A stretch of 64,000 bases of DNA from Streptomyces tibetensis (GTDB taxonomy: Bacteria; Actinomycetota; Actinomycetes; Streptomycetales; Streptomycetaceae). The stretch is from the NCBI RefSeq assembly GCF_007655005.1, contig NZ_SZVW01000010.1:248001-312000 (forward strand). Reading direction: 5' to 3'. The notes below the pieces were generated by a model that worked only from the letters and a program-made list of their open reading frames with translations, made no database searches and was not told the origin of the DNA. Made by a program: the position numbers and the translations under genes. Below, in pieces: positions 19,500 through 27,041 of this stretch (position 1 is its first letter; each line of letters starts with the position of its first letter).

Positions 19500-20411
19500 A
19501 TGGGGCGGGATGAGGGGTACTTGGTGGACATTGTGGACAGAACCATCCAAGGCGGCGACGGGATCGATACGTTCCCCTTCCCGGTCGAGCTCAGCGTCGG
19601 AGGCGTCGGCATGCAGGTCGCCCCGATGGGCGACACCTGGCCGTCCGGTGGACCGCTGGAGCGCGTGCACCGCATCGACTTCCACATCGTCCTGCTGTTC
19701 GGCGCGGGCCCGGTCCGGCACATGGTCGACTTCACCGAACACGAGGCCGCGGCCGGGGACCTGCTGTGGATCCGCCCGGGGCAGGTCCACCGCTTCTCGC
19801 CCACCAGCGAGTACCGCGGAACCGTGCTGACCATGCAGCCCGGCTTTCTGCCCCGCTCGACCGTCGAGGCCACCGGCCTCTACCGCTACGACCTGCCGCC
19901 GCTGTTGCGCCCCGACACGTCCCAACTCGCCGCCCTGCAAGCGGCGCTGACGCAGTTGCGGCGCGAGTACGAGGACACGGTCACGCTCCCGCTGAGCCTG
20001 CACACCGCCGTCCTGCGCCACACACTGACGGCGTTCCTGCTGCGGCTCGCCCACCTCGCCGCGAGTTCGGCCGAGGCGCCACGGCAGCGGTCCGACTCGA
20101 CGTTCACCCTCTTCCGGGACGCCGTGGAGCGGGACTTCGCCACCAACCACAGTGTCAGCGCCTACGCCGACGCGCTCGGCTACTCCCGCCGCACGCTGGT
20201 GCGTGCCGTGCGCGCCGCGACCGGTGACACCCCCAAGGCCTTCATCGACAAACGGGTGGTCCTGGAGGCCAAACGGCTCCTCGCCCACACCGAACTGCCG
20301 ATCGGCCGGGTCGGCGTGGCGGTCGGCTTCCCCGACGCCGCGAACTTCTCCAAGTTCTTCCACCAGCACACGGAGCAGACCCCGGCGGCGTTCCGCGCGG
20401 AGTTGCGCTGA
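19500..20411 (+). CDS. AraC family transcriptional regulator with N-terminal cupin sensor
   Basis: A protein of up to 303 residues. The N-terminal half has a cupin-like sensing fold (GDLLWIRPGQVHRF). Residues about 205-303 carry the paired AraC helix-turn-helix motifs (SVSAYADALGYSRRTLVRAVRAATG, then IGRVGVAVGFPDAANFSKFFHQHT). GTG at 19524, six bases after GAGGGG, is an attractive alternative start that would remove the first eight residues. It is divergent from the pentose-phosphate operon and convergent with the GH16 gene. Which of these it controls is not evident. Confidence 0.88.
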   Translation: MGRDEGYLVDIVDRTIQGGDGIDTFPFPVELSVGGVGMQVAPMGDTWPSGGPLERVHRIDFHIVLLFGAGPVRHMVDFTEHEAAAGDLLWIRPGQVHRFSPTSEYRGTVLTMQPGFLPRSTVEATGLYRYDLPPLLRPDTSQLAALQAALTQLRREYEDTVTLPLSLHTAVLRHTLTAFLLRLAHLAASSAEAPRQRSDSTFTLFRDAVERDFATNHSVSAYADALGYSRRTLVRAVRAATGDTPKAFIDKRVVLEAKRLLAHTELPIGRVGVAVGFPDAANFSKFFHQHTEQTPAAFRAELR

Positions 20412-20418
20412 GGACGGC

Positions 20419-20456
20419 GAGAAGGGGGCTCCCCGCGCGCGCGGAGCCCCCTTCTC
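20419..20456. terminator. Bidirectional hairpin terminator between convergent genes
   Basis: A perfect 14-bp stem, GAGAAGGGGGCTCC pairing with GGAGCCCCCTTCTC, around a 10-base loop. It lies between the stops of the AraC gene (20411) and the GH16 gene (20475), so it can end transcripts from both sides. Confidence 0.85.
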
Positions 20457-20474
20457 GATGAACCAGAAGGGCCG

Positions 20475-21869
20475 TCAGTGCCCGAAGGTGAACCAGTTGA
20501 CGTTCACGAAGTCCGCGGGCTGACCGCTGGTGAAGGTCAGATACACGTCGTGCGTGCCCGTCACGGCGCTGATGTTCGCCGGGACGGTCCGCCACGACTG
20601 CCAGCCCCCGGTGTTGCCCACCGCGAAGCTCCCGACGGGCGCGTTGCCCCGGCTGTCCAGCCGCACCTCGACCAGTCCGCTGACGCCGCCGGCCGCTCCG
20701 CTCGCGACCCGGGCGTTGAACTGCCGGGCCGCCGAGGAGCCGAAGTTCACGCCCTTGAAGTGCAGCCAGTCGCCGCTTGCGAGCGCGCCGACGTTCTGGC
20801 CGCCGCCGGAGTCGGCCGTCGTCTCGGTGATCACGCCGGACTGGCCGTCGTAGGACTCGGCCTGGATGGCGGAGTAGGCGTCGCGGTTCCCGGTCGGCGG
20901 GGGTGTGGTGCCGCCGCCGGACGACAGCACCTGCACGTAGTCGACGACCATCGCGTGGCCCGGCTGCGTCCCGGCGTCCGGGCCGCCTCCGAACGCGTCG
21001 GGGAAGCCGCCGCCCATCGCGACGTTCAGGATGACGAAGAAGCCGTGGTCGGTGGCGTTCTTCCAGGTCGTCGCGTCGACCTGATCGGCGCGCACCGTGT
21101 GGTAGTTGACGCCGTCGAGGTAGAAGCGGATCTCCTCGACGCTCGTGGAGCGGTCCCACTCCATCCGGTACGTGTGGAAGCCGGCCTGGCAGGAGCTGCC
21201 CTGGCAGGTGGTCGAACCGCCGATGCCGCTGGTCTCGTTGCAGGGGCCGCCCGGGGAGGTGCCGCAGTGCATCGTGGCGAACACCGTGTTCATGCCCTGG
21301 GTGTTCTCCATGATGTCCAGCTCGCCGACCGCCGGCCAGTTCCAGTAGTCGCCGCGGTAGGGGCCGCCCAGCATCCAGAAGGCCGGCCAGTACCCCTTGG
21401 CGGCCGCGCCGGTGACGTTCGGCACCTGGATGCGCGACTCGACGCGGAGCTTGCCGCCGGCCGGGGGCCGGAAGTCGGTGCGGTTGGTCTCGATCCGGCC
21501 GGAGGTCCAGTTGCCGGCGGCGTCCCGCCGGGGCGTGATGCGCAGGTTGCCGTTGCCGTCGAGCGAGACGTTGTCCGTGCTGTTCGTCATCGTCTCGATC
21601 TCGCCGGTGCCCCAGTTGGCGGGGCCGCCCGGGTAGCCCTTGCCGGTCGCGTACCGCCAGTCGGAGGTGTTGACGCCGGAGCCGGCGGCGCCGGTGAAGT
21701 CGTCCACGAACAGCTGCGTCCAGCCCGACGGGGGCGGGGGCGCGGAGGCGTTCGCGGACGGGGTGGCCACCGCGGAGGCGGCGGCCGCGAGCCCGAGGGT
21801 GCTGACCACGGCGACGAACGCCCGCCGCAGCGGACGCCGTCTCGGGGAGGTGCCGGTGGTGTCGCTCAT
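20475..21869 (-). CDS. Secreted GH16 endo-beta-1,3-glucanase with CBM6-like domain
   Basis: A 464-residue exported protein. A twin-arginine-type leader (RRRPLRRAFVAVV, cleavage near SANASA) is followed by a GH16 domain with the catalytic signature GELDIMEN (two Glu and an Asp), GYWPAFWML and YRMEWD. After a Gly/Thr/Pro linker (GGGTTPPPTG) comes a family 6-type carbohydrate module from about 330 to the end (AIQAESYDGQSG... SGDWLHFKGV). This fits laminarinase-type hydrolysis of beta-1,3-glucan such as fungal walls. ATG at 21869 has GAGAGG upstream; an earlier ATG at 21926 lies beyond the LacI-type operator at 21912-21925. Confidence 0.93.
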   Translation of the reverse strand: MSDTTGTSPRRRPLRRAFVAVVSTLGLAAAASAVATPSANASAPPPPSGWTQLFVDDFTGAAGSGVNTSDWRYATGKGYPGGPANWGTGEIETMTNSTDNVSLDGNGNLRITPRRDAAGNWTSGRIETNRTDFRPPAGGKLRVESRIQVPNVTGAAAKGYWPAFWMLGGPYRGDYWNWPAVGELDIMENTQGMNTVFATMHCGTSPGGPCNETSGIGGSTTCQGSSCQAGFHTYRMEWDRSTSVEEIRFYLDGVNYHTVRADQVDATTWKNATDHGFFVILNVAMGGGFPDAFGGGPDAGTQPGHAMVVDYVQVLSSGGGTTPPPTGNRDAYSAIQAESYDGQSGVITETTADSGGGQNVGALASGDWLHFKGVNFGSSAARQFNARVASGAAGGVSGLVEVRLDSRGNAPVGSFAVGNTGGWQSWRTVPANISAVTGTHDVYLTFTSGQPADFVNVNWFTFGH

Positions 21870-21911
21870 GTGGGGATGCCTCTCGGATGGGAGACGGGGC
21901 GAGAGCAAGGC

Positions 21912-21925
21912 TGAGAGCGCTCTCA
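21912..21925. promoter_or_regulatory. LacI-type operator upstream of the GH16 gene
   Basis: TGAGAGCGCTCTCA is a perfect 14-bp palindrome 43 bp upstream of the GH16 start codon. It closely resembles the CebR-type operator (TGGGAGCGCTCCCA) of Streptomyces cellulose and glucan genes, so a LacI-family repressor encoded elsewhere probably controls the glucanase. Confidence 0.75.
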
Positions 21926-22008
21926 AAGTGCCGTCAATGTGCTCTCCGCGGTCGGGGGCGTCAAGAGGTAAAACCGGGATTGGTGCGGGGCGGTGCGTGA
22001 GTGCACTC

Positions 22009-22032
22009 CTTGAACGGGACCTTGAACGGGAC
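22009..22032. repeat. Tandem duplication of a 12-bp word
   Basis: CTTGAACGGGAC occurs twice head to tail in the 262-bp gap upstream of the SRPBCC gene, and another TTGAAC occurs about 40 bp further on. It may be a direct-repeat regulatory site or a duplicated promoter element. Confidence 0.4.
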
Positions 22033-22131
22033 CGCCCGGTGCGGCCCCGACGGTCGCCGCGCTGTTGAACAAAAGGTTCCGGGGCACTCGGGGGGTCGAC
22101 GGACTACCGGTCGAGGCAGCAGGAGGCACTC

Positions 22132-22641
22132 GTGGCCGTTCGCCATCACCTGATCCGAGTCGGCCCGGGCACCGTGTGGGACGTGCTCGCCGACGGCCAC
22201 CGCTATGCCGAGTGGGTGGTGGGCACCTCCGGGTCCCACCCGGTGCGCGGACACTGGCCACGCACTGGAGCGGCGATCCGCTACGAGGTCCGGCTCGGCC
22301 CGGTACGGCTCGAGAACGAGACGACCGTCCGCTACTGCGACGAAGGCTCCCGGCTGGAGCTGGAGGCCAACGCCGGCCTGCTCGGCACCGCGCGCATCGC
22401 GATCGAGCTGCGGCCCTGGGGCGAGCACTGCCTGGTGATCGTGGACGAGCATCCGCTGCGCGGCGCGGGCGGCCGGTTGCACAACGTCGGCTTCGAGGCG
22501 CTGATCCAGCTGCGCCACCGCGCCATGCTCGCCCGGCTGGCCAGGCTGTGCGAGGCGGAAGCACAGGTCCCGGGAGGCACCCGCCGCGGCCTCGGTCAGG
22601 TGACCGCCGGGCCCGACGCGGGCGGGGCCGACCATGCCTGA
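22132..22641 (+). CDS. SRPBCC (polyketide cyclase/dehydrase-like) family protein
   Basis: A 169-residue START-like fold protein: VGPGTVWDVLADGHRYAEWV, RLGPVRLENETTVRYCD and a C-terminal amphipathic helix (LIQLRHRAMLARLARLC). Members bind lipids or aromatic intermediates in a large cavity. The GTG start is preceded by AGGAGG five bases away. It overlaps the following FAD oxidoreductase gene by eight bases and is the first gene of a four-gene plus-strand set. The ligand is not predictable. Confidence 0.82.
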   Translation: MAVRHHLIRVGPGTVWDVLADGHRYAEWVVGTSGSHPVRGHWPRTGAAIRYEVRLGPVRLENETTVRYCDEGSRLELEANAGLLGTARIAIELRPWGEHCLVIVDEHPLRGAGGRLHNVGFEALIQLRHRAMLARLARLCEAEAQVPGGTRRGLGQVTAGPDAGGADHA

Positions 22642-24253
22642 CGCCGTGGTGATCGGCGCGGGCCCCAACGGCCTGGTCGCCGCCAACGTCCTCGCGGACG
22701 CCGGGTGGCACGTCGAGGTGCTGGAGGAGCAGCCCGAGCCGGGCGGCGCCGTGCGCCACGACCGGGGTGTCGACCCCGCGTTCGTCAGTGACCTCTTCAG
22801 TTCCTTCTACCCCCTCGCCGCCGCCTCGCCCGTCCTGGCCGCGCTGCGCCTCGAGGAGCACGGACTGCGCTGGAGCAACGCGCCCAGCGTGCTGGCCCAT
22901 CCCCTCACCGACGGCAGCTGCGCAGTCCTGGACCGGAACATCGACACCACCGCCGCGTCCCTCGACACCTTCGAGCCGGGCGACGGGGCCGCATGGCAGC
23001 GCCTGCACGACGTGTGGGAGAGCCTGCGCCCCGACCTCCTGGACGCGCTGTTCACCCCGTTCCCGCCCGTGCGCGCGACGGCCCGGCTGGCGCTGCGGCT
23101 GCGGGCCGCCGGCGGACTGCGCATGGCTCGGTCCCTGGTCCTGCCGGTGCGCCGTCTGGGCGAGGAGGAGTTCCGCGGCCAGGGCGGGCGCCTGCTGCTG
23201 GCCGGCAACGCCCTGCACGCCGACCTCGCCCCCGAGTCGGCGGGCAGCGGCGGCTTCGGCTGGCTGATGGCCATGCTGGGCCAGAGCTACGGCTTCCCGG
23301 TCCCGGCCGGCGGCTCCGGCGCGCTGACCGCCGCCCTGGTACGCCGCCTGGAGTCCCTGGGCGGACGGGTGCGCTGCGGGCAGCGCGTCGAGCGGATCGT
23401 CGTCCGCGGCGGGCGGGCGCTCGGCGTGCGCACGGCGGCCGGTGACGCGGTGCGGGCCCGCCGGGCGGTGCTGGCGGACGTGTCGGTGCCCCTCCTGTAC
23501 GGCGAGCTCGTCGAGCCCGAGCACCTGCCCGCGCAGACCCTCGACGACCTGCGGCGCTTCCAGTGGGACTTCGCCACGTTCAAGGTCGACTGGGCGCTCG
23601 ACGGCCCCGTGCCCTGGCAGAACGAACAGGCGTCCCGGGCCGGCACCGTGCACCTGTCCGACGGGATGGACGAGCTCACCCGCTTCGCCGCGCAGATCGC
23701 CATGCGGCAGGTGCCGGACCGACCGTTCGTGATCTTCGGCCAGATGACCACCTCCGACGCCTCCCGTTCCCCGCAGGGCACCGAGTCCGCCTGGGCCTAC
23801 ACGCACATCCCCCACGAGATCGCCGCCGACGCCGCCGACGAGGGCATCACCGGCCGCTGGGACACCAAGGACCAGGAACTCATGGCCGACCGCGTCGAAC
23901 GCCAGGTGGAGCGCTTCGCGCCCGGCTTCCGCGCCCTGATCCGCGGCCGCCGCATCCTGGCGCCCCCGACCCTGGAGGCCCTCGACGGCAATCTCGCGGG
24001 CGGCGCCATCAACGGCGGCACCACCGCGATGCACCAGCAGCTCGTCTTCCGCCCCCTGCCCGGCACCGGCCGCCCGGAGACCCCGGTCCCGGGCCTGTAC
24101 CTCGCCTCCGCCGGAGCCCATCCCGGCGGCGGTGTGCACGGCGCGCCCGGAGCCAACGCCGCCCGCGCCGCCCTGCGCCGCAACCGGGCCCCCGGCCTCG
24201 CCGGCGCCCAGCGGCTCCTCGCCCACCGCGACCGCACCGGAGCCAGACGCTGA
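22634..24253 (+). CDS. Phytoene-desaturase-like NAD(P)/FAD-dependent oxidoreductase
   Basis: A 539-residue flavoprotein with the N-terminal dinucleotide motif VIGAGPNGLVAANVLADAGWHVEVLE and a C-terminal FAD contact GLYLASAGAHPGGGVHGAPGANAAR. These match the CrtI/carotenoid-oxygenase superfamily. The middle contains YGFPVPAGGSGALTAALVRRLESLGG. Such proteins are common in actinobacteria without carotenoid genes, and none of the usual carotenoid partners (crtB, crtE) is nearby. A lipid or isoprenoid redox role with its SRPBCC, SDR and MpaB-like neighbours is an inference. Confidence 0.87.
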   Translation: MPDAVVIGAGPNGLVAANVLADAGWHVEVLEEQPEPGGAVRHDRGVDPAFVSDLFSSFYPLAAASPVLAALRLEEHGLRWSNAPSVLAHPLTDGSCAVLDRNIDTTAASLDTFEPGDGAAWQRLHDVWESLRPDLLDALFTPFPPVRATARLALRLRAAGGLRMARSLVLPVRRLGEEEFRGQGGRLLLAGNALHADLAPESAGSGGFGWLMAMLGQSYGFPVPAGGSGALTAALVRRLESLGGRVRCGQRVERIVVRGGRALGVRTAAGDAVRARRAVLADVSVPLLYGELVEPEHLPAQTLDDLRRFQWDFATFKVDWALDGPVPWQNEQASRAGTVHLSDGMDELTRFAAQIAMRQVPDRPFVIFGQMTTSDASRSPQGTESAWAYTHIPHEIAADAADEGITGRWDTKDQELMADRVERQVERFAPGFRALIRGRRILAPPTLEALDGNLAGGAINGGTTAMHQQLVFRPLPGTGRPETPVPGLYLASAGAHPGGGVHGAPGANAARAALRRNRAPGLAGAQRLLAHRDRTGARR

Positions 24254-24300
24254 TCCCGGCCCTTCAGGGACGGGGCCGACGCCGGAAGGAAGGGCCGCCC

Positions 24301-25182
24301 ATGCGCAGCAGCCCGCTCGCCGAGCGCACGATCGTCGTCACCGGAGCCGCCCGCGGCGTGGGCGCGGCCCTGGCCCGCGAGGTGGCCCGGCGCGGCGCCC
24401 GGGTGGCGCTCCTCGGCCATGAGAAGACCGCCCTGGACGCGGTGGCCGCCTCGCTGCCGGGCCCGGCCCTCGCCCTGGAAGCCGATATCACCGACCTCTC
24501 GGCGCTGGAAGCCGCGGCGGCGACCGTGCGGGACCGTCTCGGCCGCCCGTCGGCCGTGGTGGCCAACGCCGGCATCGCGGAGGGCGGCTCGCTGCTCGCC
24601 TCGGACCCGGACGCCTGGCGCCGCGTGATCGACGTCAACCTGACCGGCAGCGCCCAGAGTGCCCGGGCGTTCCTGCCGGACCTGCTCGAAACGGCCGGCT
24701 ACTTCCTCCAGGTCGCCTCCCTGGCGTCGATCGGTGCCGCCCCGCTGATGAGCGCCTACTGCGCCTCCAAGGCGGGCGTCGAGGCCTTCGCGCACTCCCT
24801 GCGGGCGGAGGTGGCGCATCACGGCGTCGGGGTCGGCATCGCCTACCTCAACTGGACGGACACCGACATGATCCGCGACGCCGACCGGTACGCGGTCCTG
24901 CGGGAGCTGCGTCTGCACATGCCCCCGCCGGCCCGCCGCGTGTACCCCGTGGAGGTCGTCGCCGCCCGCCTGGTCAACGGCATGGAGCGCCGCCGTACCG
25001 CCGTCTACGCCCCGGCGTGGCTGCGGCTGGCCCAGCCGATACGCCCCGCCATGCCCCCCGTGGTCCTGCGCGTCGCGCGCCGCGCACTGCCCCGCCTGGA
25101 GGCTTCGGGCCCGGTCCGCTACACCGGGCCGCTCGGCGCCGGGGGCCGGGCCGACCGCGCCGCGGCCGGGCCGGGCTCCTGA
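24301..25182 (+). CDS. Short-chain dehydrogenase/reductase
   Basis: A 293-residue SDR with IVVTGAARGVGAALA, VVANAGIAEGG, the catalytic Ser in VASLASIG and YCASK holding Tyr and Lys. The long tail (RLAQPIRPAMPPVVLRVARRALP) has a hydrophobic amphipathic stretch that could touch the membrane. ATG at 24301 follows GGAAGGA. It lies 47 bp after the FAD oxidoreductase gene and is probably co-transcribed. Confidence 0.87.
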   Translation: MRSSPLAERTIVVTGAARGVGAALAREVARRGARVALLGHEKTALDAVAASLPGPALALEADITDLSALEAAAATVRDRLGRPSAVVANAGIAEGGSLLASDPDAWRRVIDVNLTGSAQSARAFLPDLLETAGYFLQVASLASIGAAPLMSAYCASKAGVEAFAHSLRAEVAHHGVGVGIAYLNWTDTDMIRDADRYAVLRELRLHMPPPARRVYPVEVVAARLVNGMERRRTAVYAPAWLRLAQPIRPAMPPVVLRVARRALPRLEASGPVRYTGPLGAGGRADRAAAGPGS

Positions 25183-25223
25183 CGACGGCGTCCCGGCATG
25201 GTTCGGGGCACGGCCACGCCGGT

Positions 25224-25340
25224 GGCGAGGCGGCGAGGCGGCGAGGCGGCCTGGTCGCCAGGTTGCCGGCGGCCAGGTGGCCCACCAGGCCGGTGGCCCG
25301 CCAGGTTGCCCACCGGGCCGGTGGCCCACCGGGCCGGTGG
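25224..25340. repeat. Cluster of short GC-rich tandem repeats and palindromes
   Basis: Three exact copies of GGCGAGGC occupy 25224-25247. Further on, the perfect palindrome CCACCGG-G-CCGGTGG occurs twice with a 16-bp period at 25310-25324 and 25326-25340, with more degenerate copies before them. The block fills most of the 222-bp gap between the SDR stop and the MpaB-like gene, so it could fold into tandem hairpins in the transcript. Confidence 0.65.
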
Positions 25341-25404
25341 CCCGGCAGGCCCGGACGGGTGCGGTCATGGCGGACACTGGTCAGCAGGAGAAGGGAGGCC
25401 GACC

Positions 25405-26256
25405 GTGCTGACCGGAGTCCGAGACCAGCTGGGCCAGGCCCTGTTCCGCCGCGTCGCGGGGCCGGGCGGGCCCGCGACACGTGCCCGTATCCACCACACC
25501 CCCGGCCCGCGCTGGTTCGGGCCCGACCGGCCGATCCGCACGGTCCACGGCGACGCCTCGATGTTCATCGGCGGGCTGACCGCGCTGCTCCTGCAGTCGC
25601 TGCATCCCCTCGCCATGGCGGCCGTCGCCGGTCACTCCGGCTTCCGCGGCGACCCGTGGGGCCGGTTGCAGCGCACCAGCACCTTCCTGGCCGTCACGAC
25701 GTACGGCACCGCCGCGGACGCCCAGCAGGCGGTCGACCACGTACGCGGCATCCACGAACGGATCCGCGGCACGACGGCGGAGGGCGTGCCGTACCACGCG
25801 GCCGATCCCCATCTGCTCGGCTGGGTGCACGCGGCCGAGACGGACAGCTTCTTGCGCGCCCACGAACGCTACGGGGCCCGGCCGCTGGACGACGCGGGCT
25901 ACGACGCCTACGTCGCCGACACCGCGCGCGTCGCCGAGGCGCTGGGGGCGGTCGACCCGCCGCGCAGCCGCACCGAACTGGCCGAGTGCCTGAGGGCCTA
26001 CCGGCCCGAACTGCGGGCCACGCCCGAGGCCCGGGCGGCCGCCCGCTTCCTGCTGTTCCAGCCTCCCCTGCCCTTGGCCGTCCGCCCCTTCTACGGCGGG
26101 CTGGCCGCCAACGCCGTCACCCTGCTGCCGCCCTGGGCGCGCGGCATGCTGTGGCTGCCCCGGGTCCCGGTCGTCGAGGACCTGGCCGTGCGCCCCACGG
26201 GCCGGGCCCTGACCCGGACCATCCGCTGGGCCATGACCCCGGCCCGGGAAGCCTGA
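25405..26256 (+). CDS. Oxygenase MpaB family (DUF2236) protein
   Basis: A 283-residue protein with the family features DASMFIGGLTALLLQSLHPLAMAAVAGHSGF, TYGTAADAQQAVDHVRGIHERI and HAAETDSFLRAHERYG. In this family, which includes fungal MpaB and bacterial latex-clearing Lcp-like proteins, conserved His residues are thought to bind heme; His in LHPLAMA, GIHERI and WVHAAE are candidates. The GTG at 25405 has AAGGGAGG six bases upstream. It is the last gene of the SRPBCC-FAD-SDR-MpaB set. Substrate unknown. Confidence 0.82.
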   Translation: MLTGVRDQLGQALFRRVAGPGGPATRARIHHTPGPRWFGPDRPIRTVHGDASMFIGGLTALLLQSLHPLAMAAVAGHSGFRGDPWGRLQRTSTFLAVTTYGTAADAQQAVDHVRGIHERIRGTTAEGVPYHAADPHLLGWVHAAETDSFLRAHERYGARPLDDAGYDAYVADTARVAEALGAVDPPRSRTELAECLRAYRPELRATPEARAAARFLLFQPPLPLAVRPFYGGLAANAVTLLPPWARGMLWLPRVPVVEDLAVRPTGRALTRTIRWAMTPAREA

Positions 26257-26297
26257 ACCCACGGGCGTTCGACCCGCGTCGGCAGCCACGGCAGCGC

Positions 26298-27041
26298 TCA
26301 GGGCCGCCACCCCAGCGCCCGCGAGATCCCCCGCGCCGCCACCCGCACCGCCGGGCCGAGGACCGCCACCTGGGCGTCGGCGTGGGGCACCACGATCGAC
26401 ACGGCGGCGGTCACCGTGCCGTCCGCGCCGCGCACCGGCGCGGCCACCGAGAGGGCGTCCTCCGTGACCTGACGGTCGCTCACCGCCACCCCAGACCTGC
26501 GCACCTCGGCGAGGACCCGCCGCAGCCGCTCCGGTCCGGTGATCGTGTGCGGGGTGAAGGAGGCGAGCTCGCCCGCGCAGTACTCCTTCTGGAACACCGG
26601 GTCGCCGTGGGCCAGCAGGGCGAGGCCGACCCCGGTGGCGTGCAGCGGCCAGCGGGCGCCGACGCGGATGTGCACACCCACCGCCGACCGCCCCGACAGC
26701 CACTCGATGTAGACGACGTCCCGGCCGTCCCGCACGGCCAGCTGCACGTTCTCGTGCGTCGCCTCGTACAGGTCCTCCAGGTACGGCAGCGCGATCTGCC
26801 GCAGCGCGAGGCCGCGCGGGGCCAGCGCGGCGAGTTCCCACAACCGCAGCCCGACGTGGTAGACGCCCAACTCGTCCCGCTCCAGGGCGCCCCACTCGGT
26901 GAGCGCGCCCACCAGCCGGTGCGCGGTCGTCAGGCTCAGCCCGGCCCGCCGGCTGATGTCCGTCAGGCACAGCGCCGGGTGCTCGTGGTCGAAGGCCGCG
27001 AGCACGGACAGCAGCCGGTCGGGCGCGGTGGGGGCGGTCAT
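26298..27041 (-). CDS. IclR family transcriptional regulator
   Basis: A 247-residue regulator with an N-terminal winged helix (LTDISRRAGLSLTTAHRLVGALTEWGALERDELGVYHVGLRL) and a C-terminal IclR effector domain (VHIRVGARWPLHATGVGLALLA, SVAAPVRGADGTVTAAVSIV). Its ATG overlaps the upstream hydrolase stop by four bases, so it is co-transcribed with the transporter and hydrolase and may autoregulate that operon. IclR proteins often control aromatic-acid pathways, which fits the neighbours. Confidence 0.9.
   Translation of the reverse strand: MTAPTAPDRLLSVLAAFDHEHPALCLTDISRRAGLSLTTAHRLVGALTEWGALERDELGVYHVGLRLWELAALAPRGLALRQIALPYLEDLYEATHENVQLAVRDGRDVVYIEWLSGRSAVGVHIRVGARWPLHATGVGLALLAHGDPVFQKEYCAGELASFTPHTITGPERLRRVLAEVRRSGVAVSDRQVTEDALSVAAPVRGADGTVTAAVSIVVPHADAQVAVLGPAVRVAARGISRALGWRP

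Noticed and set aside
22634..24253. Carotenoid biosynthesis cluster suggested by a phytoene-desaturase-like gene
   Set aside because: No phytoene synthase, GGPP synthase or cyclase genes are near, and this superfamily has many non-carotenoid members.
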